Assembly (NCBI GenBank): GCA_020635955.1
Contig: JACJYW010000007.1
Coordinates: forward strand, 124,001-188,000
DNA length: 64,000 nt
Reading direction: 5' to 3'
From: Crocinitomicaceae bacterium
GTDB taxonomy: Bacteria; Bacteroidota; Bacteroidia; Flavobacteriales_D; Crocinitomicaceae
The notes below the pieces were generated by a model that made no database searches, had not been told where the DNA came from, and worked only from the letters and a program-made list of their open reading frames with translations. Below, one piece after another: positions 55,587-64,000 of the stretch; position 1 is the first letter of the stretch; each line of letters opens with the position of its first letter. The translations under genes and the position numbers were made by a program.

Positions 55587-57676
55587 TATCTTAATTCAAG
55601 GGTTATTAATGTTCCTTTCACCAATTCAGCACCCGGTTCAATTGATTGTTTTACAACCTGACCATGGCCTATTACCTGAACTCTCAGTCCTCCGTTTTCT
55701 AATAGATAAACAGCATCATTGAGAGGCATACCTTTAACATTCGGCACTTTTTTAGCCTTCAGATTTCTTTGTTGAAGGGAAATTCGGTTGTCTTCTGTTG
55801 AAACTGAAATCCACTGCCCACCTTGTGACTGATTGCTGTAATTCAGATTCATTTTATCCAACACCACCTGAGTTTCAGCCGCACTACCGCTCTTTATCCT
55901 AGGTGTAGTTCTAATTGGATTATGTGTGAGGTTATAGTTTTCATGATACTGCATAGATGATGAATAAACCTTATCAGCAATAGCTGTAAATACAGTACCT
56001 GAAACCTGTGCACCGTAGATCTGTCTCGTAGGACCTGCGATAGTTACTATGCAAGAGTATTTAGGATTATCAGCAGGGAAATACCCCACGAATGAAGCTT
56101 GATATTGATTCCCGTAAGTTCCTGCTTCAACATCTACTATCTTTGCGGTACCTGTTTTACCGGCAATATCAAAGTTGGCTGATTTCAGGATTTGACCTGT
56201 ACCATTCTTCACCACTCCTTCCAAACAGATCTTGACTTTTTCAAGCGTTGCATCTGAACAGATCTTTTCGTTGATCACTTCCTTTTCAAACTTCAAAACG
56301 GTTTCATTCCCTCGTCTGATCTCTGAAACAAATTGAGGCTTCACCTTTTCACCATCATTAGCAACAGCATTATAGAATGCAAGGATTTGAAGCGGAGTTA
56401 ATTCCACCTCATATCCAATGGCCATTTGTGGTAAAGTGATTCCTGACCAACCATTTTCTCCCCTATTCTTGATCACTGGAAAAGGCTCTCCTGAAATATC
56501 CAGACCTAGCGTATCTCCCAATCCGAAAGACTTAATTCTGTCTACATATTTTTGAGCGTCTTCAAAATAAGCGTCATTAACGATCTTCGAGAATACGTTT
56601 GATGAAACCTCAAAAGCTCTTTGAATGGAGATCTTACCATATCCACCTTCATGCGAATCATAAGTAGTATGATTGTAGAAATGATATTCTCCATAGGCTC
56701 CAACTTCATCAGTGATATCTACTTTCCCATCTTCCAATAAAGCCATTAAAGAAGCTAATTTGAAGGTGGAACCCGGGTCAGTTTTGGTTCCAATAGCATG
56801 ATTGAATGTCTCATAATATCCTCCATCTTCACCTTTTGTAAGGTTGGCAATAGCTTTTACAAATCCCGTTTCAACCTCCATCAGCACCACCGAACCACTC
56901 ACTGCATTTTGAGATTCCAACTGGTTTCTCAATTCATTCTCCGCCACCTCTTGAATATCAATATCTAATGAAGTAACTACATCAAAACCAGGAACCGGAT
57001 CTTCTAAATTGTCAGCAGATACTGGTTTCCAGCTTCCGTTCACCCATTGCTTCGTTCTTAATCCGTATTCTCCAACTAAATACTGATCAAAACCACCTTC
57101 AATTCCGATTGGTTTGATCCCTTCTCTTTTGTAACCCAGCGTTCTTGAAGCCAGTATTCCATTTGGTTTTTGACGCTCATAATGTTGCTCCACAATGAAA
57201 CCTCCTTTGTATTGAGATTCTCTTAGAATTGGGAATTTCTCCACCTCTTTCAGTACTGTATATTTTACATTGCGCTCAATCAATAAATACCTGCTCTTGT
57301 CAGATTTACCTTTTCTCAAGTATGCTTCCCATTCATTTCTGGTTTTATCAGGAAATACATTTGCCAGATTGATAGCTAATGAATCCACTTCTTTAAAAAG
57401 ACCTTCGCGGATCACAGTCATGTCAATATGCAAATCATATAAAGGAACAGAAGTCACCAGATCAGAGCCATCAGATGCAAGGATACGTCCACGCATAGGA
57501 GCAACAGAATCAACTTTGGTGGTCATTATGCCAGAAGAATCTGCCGCCATTGGAGCATCAGGCACAACATCACCATACTGGATATTGATCACACGGACGA
57601 TCACAACTAGCATTACCAATGCTACTATGACATACATCACGTAAGATTTGATCACTATTTCCTTTTTGGCTTCCAT
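55586..57676 (-). CDS. ftsI: Penicillin-binding transpeptidase FtsI with C-terminal PASTA domain
   Basis: Division-specific class B PBP. A 696-residue protein with an N-terminal membrane segment (SYVMYVIVALVMLVVIVRVI). The dimerisation domain begins near PMRGRILASDGS, and the transpeptidase domain has the active Ser303 in DPGSTFKLAS (SxxK). The SSN-type motif is in VSSNVFSK, and KTGTA is in DIAGKTGTAKIV. The last about 55 residues form a single PASTA domain (VPNVKGMPLNDAVYLLENGGL...). The one-base overlap with ftsL upstream and murE downstream suggests tight coupling. Confidence 0.95.
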   Translation of the reverse strand: MEAKKEIVIKSYVMYVIVALVMLVVIVRVINIQYGDVVPDAPMAADSSGIMTTKVDSVAPMRGRILASDGSDLVTSVPLYDLHIDMTVIREGLFKEVDSLAINLANVFPDKTRNEWEAYLRKGKSDKSRYLLIERNVKYTVLKEVEKFPILRESQYKGGFIVEQHYERQKPNGILASRTLGYKREGIKPIGIEGGFDQYLVGEYGLRTKQWVNGSWKPVSADNLEDPVPGFDVVTSLDIDIQEVAENELRNQLESQNAVSGSVVLMEVETGFVKAIANLTKGEDGGYYETFNHAIGTKTDPGSTFKLASLMALLEDGKVDITDEVGAYGEYHFYNHTTYDSHEGGYGKISIQRAFEVSSNVFSKIVNDAYFEDAQKYVDRIKSFGLGDTLGLDISGEPFPVIKNRGENGWSGITLPQMAIGYEVELTPLQILAFYNAVANDGEKVKPQFVSEIRRGNETVLKFEKEVINEKICSDATLEKVKICLEGVVKNGTGQILKSANFDIAGKTGTAKIVDVEAGTYGNQYQASFVGYFPADNPKYSCIVTIAGPTRQIYGAQVSGTVFTAIADKVYSSSMQYHENYNLTHNPIRTTPRIKSGSAAETQVVLDKMNLNYSNQSQGGQWISVSTEDNRISLQQRNLKAKKVPNVKGMPLNDAVYLLENGGLRVQVIGHGQVVKQSIEPGAELVKGTLITLELR

Positions 57677-58119
57677 TAATTAAACACGTACTTTCTAACT
57701 CTAATTTTTTTGGGCGACACCCTGCTCTCTACTAATCCAGTTCCTGCCAGGTCATCTTTTATTTGTTGTCTTCCTCTCTTAGTGATGTACTCACTGCTTA
57801 AGGTGAAGTACTCTGAATTCAATTCACTCAATTCTTCCTGCAACTCCACTTCTTTTCTGGTCATTGATTCAGCATAGTATCCCCAACTGATCAACACCAC
57901 AAGTAAAAAGGCCACATAGAAGGTGAAAGGCAGATTTTTAATGAACCAGTCTTTCGTCAAAAACTCACCGTTCATAATCTGCACCATCAAACGCCCACCT
58001 TCTCTGGTCTTAGCAGCTGCTTTATTGGATCTGCGACTTTTCTTTTTCGCCTCCTTTGCTTCTGTTTCAGCCTTTTTTTGGTCTGCGGTTTCCTGATCTA
58101 TATATTCGTTTGAACTCAT
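57676..58119 (-). CDS. ftsL: FtsL-like cell division protein
   Basis: A 147-residue bitopic protein between rsmH and ftsI, the standard place of ftsL. It has a long charged, Lys-rich cytoplasmic tail of about 65 residues (KKKSRRSNKAAAK...). A single membrane segment follows (PFTFYVAFLLVVLISWGYYA), then a short coiled-coil-like periplasmic part ending KKIRVRKYVFN. The extended basic tail is longer than that of E. coli FtsL, a feature I believe is common in Bacteroidota. Assignment rests on position and topology, since this family is poorly conserved. Confidence 0.8.
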   Translation of the reverse strand: MSSNEYIDQETADQKKAETEAKEAKKKSRRSNKAAAKTREGGRLMVQIMNGEFLTKDWFIKNLPFTFYVAFLLVVLISWGYYAESMTRKEVELQEELSELNSEYFTLSSEYITKRGRQQIKDDLAGTGLVESRVSPKKIRVRKYVFN

Positions 58120-59024
58120 GTTCGTACTGCAATTCTCAATTTGGCACTCCTTGCTCTTGGGTTTCTTTCGATCTCTTCAAATGATGGAACGATCGGTTTT
58201 TTGTTGACTGCTTTGAAAGGAACATTAGCCACTCCAAACACATCCGTTTCTACATCCCCTTCGAAATTCCCGGCTTTAATAAAATTCTTTACCAGCCTGT
58301 CTTCGATAGAGTGATAAGAGATCACTACTAGTTTTCCTCCCGGTTTGATCACCTTTGCTGTCTGCTCTAGCATATCCATCAAAGCACCCATCTCATCATT
58401 TACTTCGATTCGGATAGCCTGGAACACCTGCGCTAAGAATTGATTCTTCTTTTTTGGCGGAACCAAATCCTGCAGGATCTTTACCAGATCACCAGTAGTT
58501 GAGATCTTTTTCTTTTTGCGCTCAGCAGTGATGGTCATTACCACCCTTTTGGTATTCTGGAGATCAGCAAACGAATTAAAAATGCGGTAGAGTTCTTTTT
58601 CTGGATACTCGTTCACTACTTTAAAAGCAGAGAGTTGCGCTTTTTGATTCATTCGCATATCCAGCCTACCTTCTTCTCTGATGGAAAAACCTCTTTCACC
58701 AACATCAAATTGATGAGAAGAAACCCCCAGATCAGCCAGCAAACCGTCAACACCCAATAAGTCATGGAACTTTATAAAATTGTACAGGAAGCGAAAGTTG
58801 GAATCAACAAAGATCAGCCTGTCATCATCTACCACATTAGCCAAAGCATCTTCATCCTGATCAAAAGCGATCAACACCCCATCATTTCCTATGCACTTCA
58901 ATATTTCTTTTGAATGCCCACCGCCACCGTAAGTGACATCAACAATTACACTGTTAGATTTAAGATCAAGAGCATCTATAGATTCCTGAAATAAAACAGG
59001 AACGTGATACGTGCTATTCGTCAT
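58116..59024 (-). CDS. rsmH: 16S rRNA (cytosine(1402)-N4)-methyltransferase
   Basis: Methylates C1402 of 16S rRNA. The 302-residue protein starts HVPVLFQESIDAL and has motif I in VDVTYGGGGHSKEIL. It continues with FDQDEDALANV, the LLADLGVSSHQFD motif, the helical RsmH insertion (YPEKELYRIFNSFAD...) and KLVVISYHSIEDRLVK near the C-terminus. Length and blocks are complete. It overlaps mraZ by 11 bp and ftsL by 4 bp. Confidence 0.96.
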   Translation of the reverse strand: MTNSTYHVPVLFQESIDALDLKSNSVIVDVTYGGGGHSKEILKCIGNDGVLIAFDQDEDALANVVDDDRLIFVDSNFRFLYNFIKFHDLLGVDGLLADLGVSSHQFDVGERGFSIREEGRLDMRMNQKAQLSAFKVVNEYPEKELYRIFNSFADLQNTKRVVMTITAERKKKKISTTGDLVKILQDLVPPKKKNQFLAQVFQAIRIEVNDEMGALMDMLEQTAKVIKPGGKLVVISYHSIEDRLVKNFIKAGNFEGDVETDVFGVANVPFKAVNKKPIVPSFEEIERNPRARSAKLRIAVRT

Positions 59025-59478
59025 CCGGCTCTCCTATTTCACCCATCACCTCATCTGCCAGGTCAGAGAAATCTGTGATATTCTCATCCATAATTGACAA
59101 ATACTCTGCACGGTCCCAAATCTCAATTCTATCATTGTAGGCGGTCAACATTATCTCCTTCTTCAATCCAATTCTTTCCATCAAGGCAGTTGGGATCAAA
59201 ATTCTCCCAGCATTATCAAGCGTTAATTGCTTTGCCCCCTGATGAAAGAGCCTATAGAACATTCGGTTTTTAGGTTTGAACAGATTCAATTTTGAAAGTC
59301 TTGCCGTCACTTTCTCCCATTCATTCATTGGATAAAGCGTCAAACAGTTCTCAAACCCTTTGTTTACCATGAAATTTTCATTGGCTGCCGGATCCAATTG
59401 CTTTCTCAGACCAGCAGGGAAAAGAAACCTCCCTTTTGCGTCCAATTTGCACTCGTATTCTCCGACTAAACCTGCCAT
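59014..59478 (-). CDS. mraZ: Transcriptional regulator MraZ
   Basis: AbrB-like regulator that binds DNA repeats upstream of its own operon and in many bacteria represses the division cluster. The 154-residue protein has two MraZ repeats, with the signatures EYECKLDAKGRFLFPAGLR and AKQLTLDNAGRILIPTALM (DxxGRxxxP-type). The acidic C-terminal tail is short. It is the first gene of the cluster. Phased TGG boxes lie just upstream (see 59515-59555). Confidence 0.95.
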   Translation of the reverse strand: MAGLVGEYECKLDAKGRFLFPAGLRKQLDPAANENFMVNKGFENCLTLYPMNEWEKVTARLSKLNLFKPKNRMFYRLFHQGAKQLTLDNAGRILIPTALMERIGLKKEIMLTAYNDRIEIWDRAEYLSIMDENITDFSDLADEVMGEIGEPDDE

Positions 59479-59495
59479 GTTCTAATTTGATTTGG

Positions 59496-59521
59496 CTAAA
59501 ATAGCTATTAGTATCCCACAA
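59496..59521 (-). promoter_or_regulatory. Possible mraZ promoter
   Basis: On the minus strand TTG (59521-59519) and TATTTTAG (59503-59496) are spaced by 15 nt, shorter than usual. The TTG overlaps one of the TGG boxes, which would fit autorepression. The match is weak. Confidence 0.35.
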
Positions 59522-59555
59522 TTTACCACTTATTTTCCAATTGTTAATAACTCCA
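59515..59555 (-). promoter_or_regulatory. Candidate MraZ operator: phased TGG boxes
   Basis: On the minus strand TGG/TGGG boxes start at + positions 59555, 59539, 59528 and 59518 (the last is TGGG), giving spacings of 16, 11 and 10 bp. In other bacteria MraZ binds TGGG-type repeats spaced about 10 bp. Confidence 0.45.
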
Positions 59556-60029
59556 ACGGTGTTAATTTCTTTCTATAACAATTCACGCAACATAAGTTAC
59601 AGTAAATTAGCGGTTTTATCACTAAATCATCACAGTGGTAAAAAGTGGTAACTTATTTTCAAATTGTGGAAAAGTTGGAGAGGAAAAAAATTGATTATCG
59701 AATGAAAGAATCGACAAGAGATCGATCTAAAGTTGAATTGCAACTCGTTGAAAACAAGCTTTGAAAGGGAAGTGATTTAATAGAAAGCCGCCTTCAGTTA
59801 CCTGAAATAAAGACCCAACAACTTCATTTACCACACAAGTGGTAACGAGTGGGTGAAAATTTAGAAAAGTGGGAAATTGGAAACTAATTAAAGATTTCCA
59901 CGCGCTATCACGCAAGAGCGATTGGGCATGATGAAAAGTTACCGCAGCAGTTCAACTACTGCGGAGCAAGGTATTGAAATATAAATGTGCGGCGAACAAT
60001 TTCAATCAAATCGCCTATCTTGTGATTTA

Positions 60030-60509
60030 ATGAAACTCAAAACATTTTACTTCTTTATTCTATTGTGCATTAATCACTTCGGATTAGCTCAGAATGACTC
60101 AATAGAGTTTAAAACCTACGAACCAACGCTTAAAAAGAACTCGATTTTTGCAAGCCCAGGGACATCCCTATTCTACGGAGAAGTGGGTTTATTTTATGAA
60201 AGGCACTTTTTTGAATCCAGAGGATTCTCTTTTGGTCTACAGGCTGGTGCGGGTTATTTTTTCGTAACCGGCGAATCTTCCGGAACAGCATTCAATGGAC
60301 ATACGGTCTTACTTTTTGGTAAAAAAGACAACAAATTTGAAGTCTTGTTAGGAGGAAATTACTTTTTGTGGGATTACTTCTATTATCCAATTGAACTTAC
60401 CCCCTCAATAGCTTTAGGATATAGATTTCAAAAATGGACAGGGTTTCTGTTCAGAACAGGTATTGCTTATCCAAAAGGACTTTATCTTGGAATTGGCTGG
60501 AGTTTTTAA
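60030..60509 (+). CDS. Small secreted hypothetical protein
   Basis: From the ATG at 60030 (MKLKTFYFFILLCINHFGLA, then QND) the protein has a clear signal peptide and a mature part of about 140 residues made of predicted strands. It carries aromatic and Gly alternations such as GFSFGLQAGAGYFF and LYLGIGWSF at the end, which suggests a small beta-barrel or beta-sandwich. The open frame reaches back to 59985, but the extra 15 residues are not signal-like. I do not recognise the family. Confidence 0.55.
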   Translation: MKLKTFYFFILLCINHFGLAQNDSIEFKTYEPTLKKNSIFASPGTSLFYGEVGLFYERHFFESRGFSFGLQAGAGYFFVTGESSGTAFNGHTVLLFGKKDNKFEVLLGGNYFLWDYFYYPIELTPSIALGYRFQKWTGFLFRTGIAYPKGLYLGIGWSF

Positions 60510-60510
60510 C

Positions 60511-61317
60511 CTACTGCACAATAATAGATGCCGTATCTGTCATATAAACAGCAAAATAGCCAATGGCATTTCCTTCAAGATTTGAAGGAGGATTTGAAGG
60601 GGCAGGACTGAAAGCTCCGGTAGTCAATGTACTCGACAATCCATACAGGTAATTATACACCGCCGGATCAAATTCAAGCATTTCAACGTGAATAGTGTCC
60701 CCGGGAAAAACATCCACTCCAAAAAATTGAGCTTCATAGGTTTCGCCATTGATCCAATAGTCATTACCTATATAATACTGACTTGGTTCTTTACCATTAT
60801 TCGTTATCCTTAAGCGATAGTTATTGACCTCATCTACGGGGTCAGATGAATGATAATAAACCCACTGCGAAAAAGGCGCTTCAACGTCCAATATATTAGC
60901 TTTGGTATATATTGAATCAATAACCGGCTTTGTTTTAGTAAAAGAAGTTGATGTGATCACCTCATTACCAACAACACAGGTCATATTATAGGTAGTATTT
61001 TCCTGCGCTAGGAATGAATAATTGACATATGTTCCAGGCTCCTGAGGATGTTCAGCAAAGACATGTTGACTTCCCTGGCTATCAAAAACCGTTATTTGCG
61101 CGCCTGAAACCGGTTGAATATCTGATTCATCTTCGTAGATCCCCACCGTTCTGGACAAGTAGAAAAAGCTGGAACTATCACGATCTTTCAATACACCTTC
61201 AAAAACGATCTTTGACTCCTCATCATTAATAGGTATAACGATCACTTTCTGACAAGAAACTGTCAGCAAAACTAAAATGAGTGGCAAGACTCTTTTATGG
61301 AAAAATGATCTGTTCAT
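60511..61317 (-). CDS. DUF4249 lipoprotein (distal paralogue)
   Basis: A 268-residue lipoprotein with a lipobox (LTVSC, Cys22) followed by QKVIVIPINDEESKIVFEG, the DUF4249 start. The domain continues with an Ig-like SGAQITVFDSQG strand pair and ends in the conserved PSNPPSNLEGNAIGYFAVYM. DUF4249 proteins are usually encoded beside TonB-dependent receptors, and their role is unknown. It overlaps the 3' end of its paralogue by 23 bp and is the third gene in the receptor operon. Confidence 0.85.
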   Translation of the reverse strand: MNRSFFHKRVLPLILVLLTVSCQKVIVIPINDEESKIVFEGVLKDRDSSSFFYLSRTVGIYEDESDIQPVSGAQITVFDSQGSQHVFAEHPQEPGTYVNYSFLAQENTTYNMTCVVGNEVITSTSFTKTKPVIDSIYTKANILDVEAPFSQWVYYHSSDPVDEVNNYRLRITNNGKEPSQYYIGNDYWINGETYEAQFFGVDVFPGDTIHVEMLEFDPAVYNYLYGLSSTLTTGAFSPAPSNPPSNLEGNAIGYFAVYMTDTASIIVQ

Positions 61318-62089
61318 ATCCAGTCATAAAGACTCCGAAAAATCCAATAGCGTTACCTTCTAAATTCGAAACCGGATTTGAAGGTGTTGGACTAAATGGC
61401 CCTCCTCCTCCGTTTGACGAAAGTGTATTCAAATAAGTATAATTGGCTTCATCCATACTCACAATATAAGCGATCAATGTATCTCCATGACCCATTTCCT
61501 CAGCAAAAAATGGCTGACGGTAGTTGTTGCCATTGAATAACTTATCATCTGTTAAATAATACGTTCCGGATTTTGCTCCGTTGATAACCGGTATAGCTCT
61601 GTAGAAATTTTTATCAGCCCCGTTATCAGTGAAATTAAAGAAGACAAAATAGCTGGAGTCAGGATTCCCAAAGCTTCCGGCCTGATAGAAATAATCCAAT
61701 GAATCAAACTGGATATCCTCATAAGTAGTTGAAGTTGCTGTAATGGTTTCACCAGCCGCAATGATTGACAGGTCGTATGTTCTATACGGTTGTGCTATGA
61801 AGGTGGTATCCAAATACAATCCCGGCGTTAATGGGTCTTCAATAAATGTGAATGTATTTCCCTGATCGTCTGACACAGTAACTGTGGCACCAGAGATCTT
61901 TTCAAAATCTGAGTTATCATAAACTGATCCTGTTTTAGATAGTTTGATAAAACTCGAATCTTCAACATCAAACAAAACTGCTTCCACCACGATCCTTTGT
62001 TCAGCTTCGTTCAAAGGAATATCAATTACTTTCTCACATGAAAATGCGAAGACCAATAATCCAGCTATAAAAATGAACCCCTTTTTCAT
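61295..62089 (-). CDS. DUF4249 lipoprotein (proximal paralogue)
   Basis: A 264-residue paralogue of the next gene. The lipobox (FAFSC, Cys18) leads into EKVIDIPLNEAEQRIVVEA. SGATVTVSDDQGNTFTF and the final SNPVSNLEGNAIGFFGVFM match the paralogue block for block. It overlaps the TonB receptor gene by one base and the next gene by 23 bp, so translation of all three is probably coupled. The similarity between both copies suggests a local duplication. Confidence 0.86.
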   Translation of the reverse strand: MKKGFIFIAGLLVFAFSCEKVIDIPLNEAEQRIVVEAVLFDVEDSSFIKLSKTGSVYDNSDFEKISGATVTVSDDQGNTFTFIEDPLTPGLYLDTTFIAQPYRTYDLSIIAAGETITATSTTYEDIQFDSLDYFYQAGSFGNPDSSYFVFFNFTDNGADKNFYRAIPVINGAKSGTYYLTDDKLFNGNNYRQPFFAEEMGHGDTLIAYIVSMDEANYTYLNTLSSNGGGGPFSPTPSNPVSNLEGNAIGFFGVFMTGYEQIIFP

Positions 62090-64000
62090 TAGAATTTAAA
62101 ATTATATGTGATTGATGGAATTACTTTGAAAAGCGCCAATTGTACAGCCTCTGTTTCACCTGTATCCGGATTTTCACGGAACGAAATAGTATAGGCATTC
62201 TCTCTTGCATATGCATTGTATACTGAAACATTCCAGCTAGACAACCATTTTTTAGGCACCTGTTTCATCTGTCCAGTCTCCGGATCTTTAACTTCTCTAT
62301 ACTTTTTATGATAAAAAGTCATCCCCAGATCCAAACGGTGATAATCAGGCATTCTGTACCCGTTTCTTTCTGTATAATAATTCACGATCTGACCATCTAT
62401 TTCATACTTTCCAGATGGGAAGGTCACCGCATTTCCGGTATAGTATACCCAACTTGCAGAAACCGTGAACTGGTCATTGATGTTATACATCCCAACAATT
62501 GATACATCATGTGTTCTATCCTGACGAGCCGGAAACCAGCTAGAATCATTGATATCCGTAAACAACTTCTCAGTTCTTGATAAAGTATAGCTCACCCATC
62601 CTGTGAATTTACCTCTACGTTTTTTCAATAATAGCTCAAGACCATAAGCTCTTCCTCTACCAAATAATAGTTCACCTTCTACTGTTGGATTTAAAGTCAC
62701 CTCAGCTCCGTCACGGTAATCGATCACATTTTGCATGATCTTATAATACACTTCTGTAGAGAACTCCAATTGATTATTTAAGAAGTTTCTGAAATAACCT
62801 AAAGAGAACTGATCTGCAATTTGAGGTTTAATATTCACTGAAGACGGTAACCAGATATCTGTAGGTGAAGATGCTGTAGAGTTTGATATCAAATGCAAAT
62901 ACTGGAAAGTTCTGGCATATCCGGCTTTGATCGAACTCTTTTCATTCAGCAAGAAATTTGAAGAGAATCTCGGAGATAGTCCCCAATAAGATTGAACATT
63001 TTGCCATAATTTGGTAGAATCAGTTTGTGTCACTTCACCAGCTGTGTTAAAGGTATAGACTACATCATCATTACCTAATTGAGTGAAGTTAGATCCTCTC
63101 AAACCATAAATAAGTGTGACTCTTTTTCCAATTTTTTGCTCGTTTGAAATGTAAACTGCTGATTCAACCGAGTAGGTATTAGGCACATCACTCAATACAA
63201 AATCAATCCCTGAACCAGTTTCAATTTGACCTGGTTTGAAAGTGTGGTGAATGACATTTGCACCAAAAGTTACAGTATTGTTCTCATTGATGTACCAGTC
63301 GAAATCCTGCTTCAAATTGAAATCCTGAATAACCGAACCAATTTCAAATGTCTCATCATCTGCCCCAAACTTGATCTTATAATTATAGTTACTGAAGATG
63401 AAAGAGGTATTACCAAATAATTTGTCATTATAGATATGATTCCATCTTAATGTAGCCGTTGTATTACCCCAGTCAAAGCCGAATTGATCTGCAAAACCAA
63501 ATTTATCACGTCCAAAATATCCGGATATGAACAGACGGTCTTTATCTCCCAAACGGTAATTGGCTTTTGCATTCAAGTCATAGAAATAAAGTATTGAATT
63601 CTGCGCATTTTCATCTTTCGATAATTTCAAGAAAAGGTCTGCATAAGTTCTACGACCTGAAACAATGAATGAACCTTTGTCCTTTACAATTGGTGCTTCA
63701 AGTGTCAATTTTGAAGAGATCAATCCAATACCACCTGATGCAGAGAATTTTTTCAGGTTTCCTTCTTTCATTTTAATATCTAAAACTGAAGACAATCTTC
63801 CACCAAATTCAGCAGGAGCACCGCCTTTATACAATTTGATATCCTTTAATGCATCCGAGTTAAAAACAGAGAAGAACCCCAATAAGTGAGAAGCGTTATA
63901 AACTGGAGCACCATCTAACAAGATCAGGTTTTGATCAGCTCCACCTCCACGTACATAAAATCCAGAATTTCCCTCACCAGCTGATTTAACACCTGGCAAT
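62089..64000 (-). CDS. TonB-dependent receptor (N-terminus beyond the window)
   Basis: An outer-membrane receptor cut by the window edge, with no start visible (the frame reaches base 64000). The visible part starts in the plug with PGVKSAGEGNSGFYVRGGGADQNLILLDGAPVYN and the APAEFGGRLSSVLDI segment. About 600 residues of beta-barrel strands follow, ending in the aromatic strand KVIPSITYNFKF. The GxxxxxRGG and LLDGAPVYN plug motifs place it in the CarboxypepD_reg/TonB receptor group that partners DUF4249 proteins. The substrate is unknown. Confidence 0.92.
   Translation of the reverse strand, partial: LPGVKSAGEGNSGFYVRGGGADQNLILLDGAPVYNASHLLGFFSVFNSDALKDIKLYKGGAPAEFGGRLSSVLDIKMKEGNLKKFSASGGIGLISSKLTLEAPIVKDKGSFIVSGRRTYADLFLKLSKDENAQNSILYFYDLNAKANYRLGDKDRLFISGYFGRDKFGFADQFGFDWGNTTATLRWNHIYNDKLFGNTSFIFSNYNYKIKFGADDETFEIGSVIQDFNLKQDFDWYINENNTVTFGANVIHHTFKPGQIETGSGIDFVLSDVPNTYSVESAVYISNEQKIGKRVTLIYGLRGSNFTQLGNDDVVYTFNTAGEVTQTDSTKLWQNVQSYWGLSPRFSSNFLLNEKSSIKAGYARTFQYLHLISNSTASSPTDIWLPSSVNIKPQIADQFSLGYFRNFLNNQLEFSTEVYYKIMQNVIDYRDGAEVTLNPTVEGELLFGRGRAYGLELLLKKRRGKFTGWVSYTLSRTEKLFTDINDSSWFPARQDRTHDVSIVGMYNINDQFTVSASWVYYTGNAVTFPSGKYEIDGQIVNYYTERNGYRMPDYHRLDLGMTFYHKKYREVKDPETGQMKQVPKKWLSSWNVSVYNAYARENAYTISFRENPDTGETEAVQLALFKVIPSITYNFKF

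Larger units (their letters stand above)
59479..59984. other. 506-bp intergenic region upstream of mraZ
   Basis: No protein gene is credible here. The region holds the mraZ promoter and operator candidates, two further arrays of TGG boxes on the + strand (59636-59678 and 59840-59880, see findings) and a near-perfect 16-nt direct repeat CTTATTTTCMAATTGT at 59529 and 59652. A hairpin CCGCAGcAGT-tca-ACTaCTGCGG lies at 59942-59964, whose ends are fully complementary apart from one internal mismatch. It has no following T-run, so it is not a typical terminator. Confidence 0.6.

Noticed and set aside
59636..59880. Replication origin because of repeated GTGGTAAC-like boxes
   Set aside because: The boxes do not match the DnaA consensus TTATNCACA, and the division-cluster context explains them better as MraZ sites.

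Overview
The window looks like a chromosome segment from a Bacteroidota bacterium, most likely of the order Flavobacteriales. The evidence is the AT-rich sequence (GC not computed), type IX secretion (T9SS) genes and cargo with both sorting-domain types, PorP/SprF, SBBP/CHU_C proteins, TonB-receptor plus DUF4249 lipoproteins, promoters of the Bacteroidota TTG/TAnnTTTG type, and no obvious Shine-Dalgarno sites. I see no rRNA, tRNA, CRISPR array, transposase, integrase or prophage gene. The genus is not assigned.

Layout. 1-3.7 kb: the end of an FAD-dependent oxidoreductase, a methyltransferase, RNase Y, ZapA and a coiled-coil partner. 3.8-9.4 kb: an M23 peptidase, a DUF1566 lipoprotein and a large WD40-caspase protein. 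9.5-12.6 kb: histidine kinase, response regulator and CsaA in an overlapping operon, then a DUF4920 lipoprotein. 12.6-26.1 kb (minus strand): a compact T9SS operon with two paralogous giant SBBP proteins, PorP/SprF, a PorE-like TPR/PD40/OmpA/DUF1573 protein and a CotH/beta-helix lipoprotein. 26.3-31.6 kb: glutamate dehydrogenase, a T9SS cargo protein, CutC, Kdo transferase and a putative outer membrane protein. 31.7-42.2 kb: sugar-nucleotide genes. Six are in a tight operon (WbpE/Ugd/Uxs/WbpD/WbpB/WbpA-like), followed by RfbB, a TylF-type methyltransferase, a DUF2891 gene and the CpsB-type phosphatase. Together they supply UDP-diacetamido-uronic acid, UDP-xylose and the dTDP-4-keto-6-deoxyglucose intermediate for surface polysaccharide, but no glycosyltransferase, flippase or polymerase is present. 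43-59.5 kb (minus strand): the full division/cell-wall cluster in order mraZ-rsmH-ftsL-ftsI-murE-mraY-murD-ftsW-murG-murC-ftsQ-ftsA-ftsZ, then yqeY. 60-64 kb: a small secreted protein, two DUF4249 lipoproteins and a TonB-dependent receptor cut by the window edge.

The most novel-looking element is the 780-bp gap at 42,176-42,956. It holds three tandem units of about 260 bp. Each has a shared upstream element (TGTCATTCACCGATTTTTT), a TAAATTAG box, a structured body of about 130-145 nt and a rho-independent terminator whose stem varies with mostly compensating changes. I read it as an undescribed family of sibling small RNAs. Other notable features are the palindromic repeats that occupy the non-overlapping junctions of the division cluster, the phased TGG boxes upstream of mraZ, and the tandem SBBP paralogues that carry different T9SS sorting domains.
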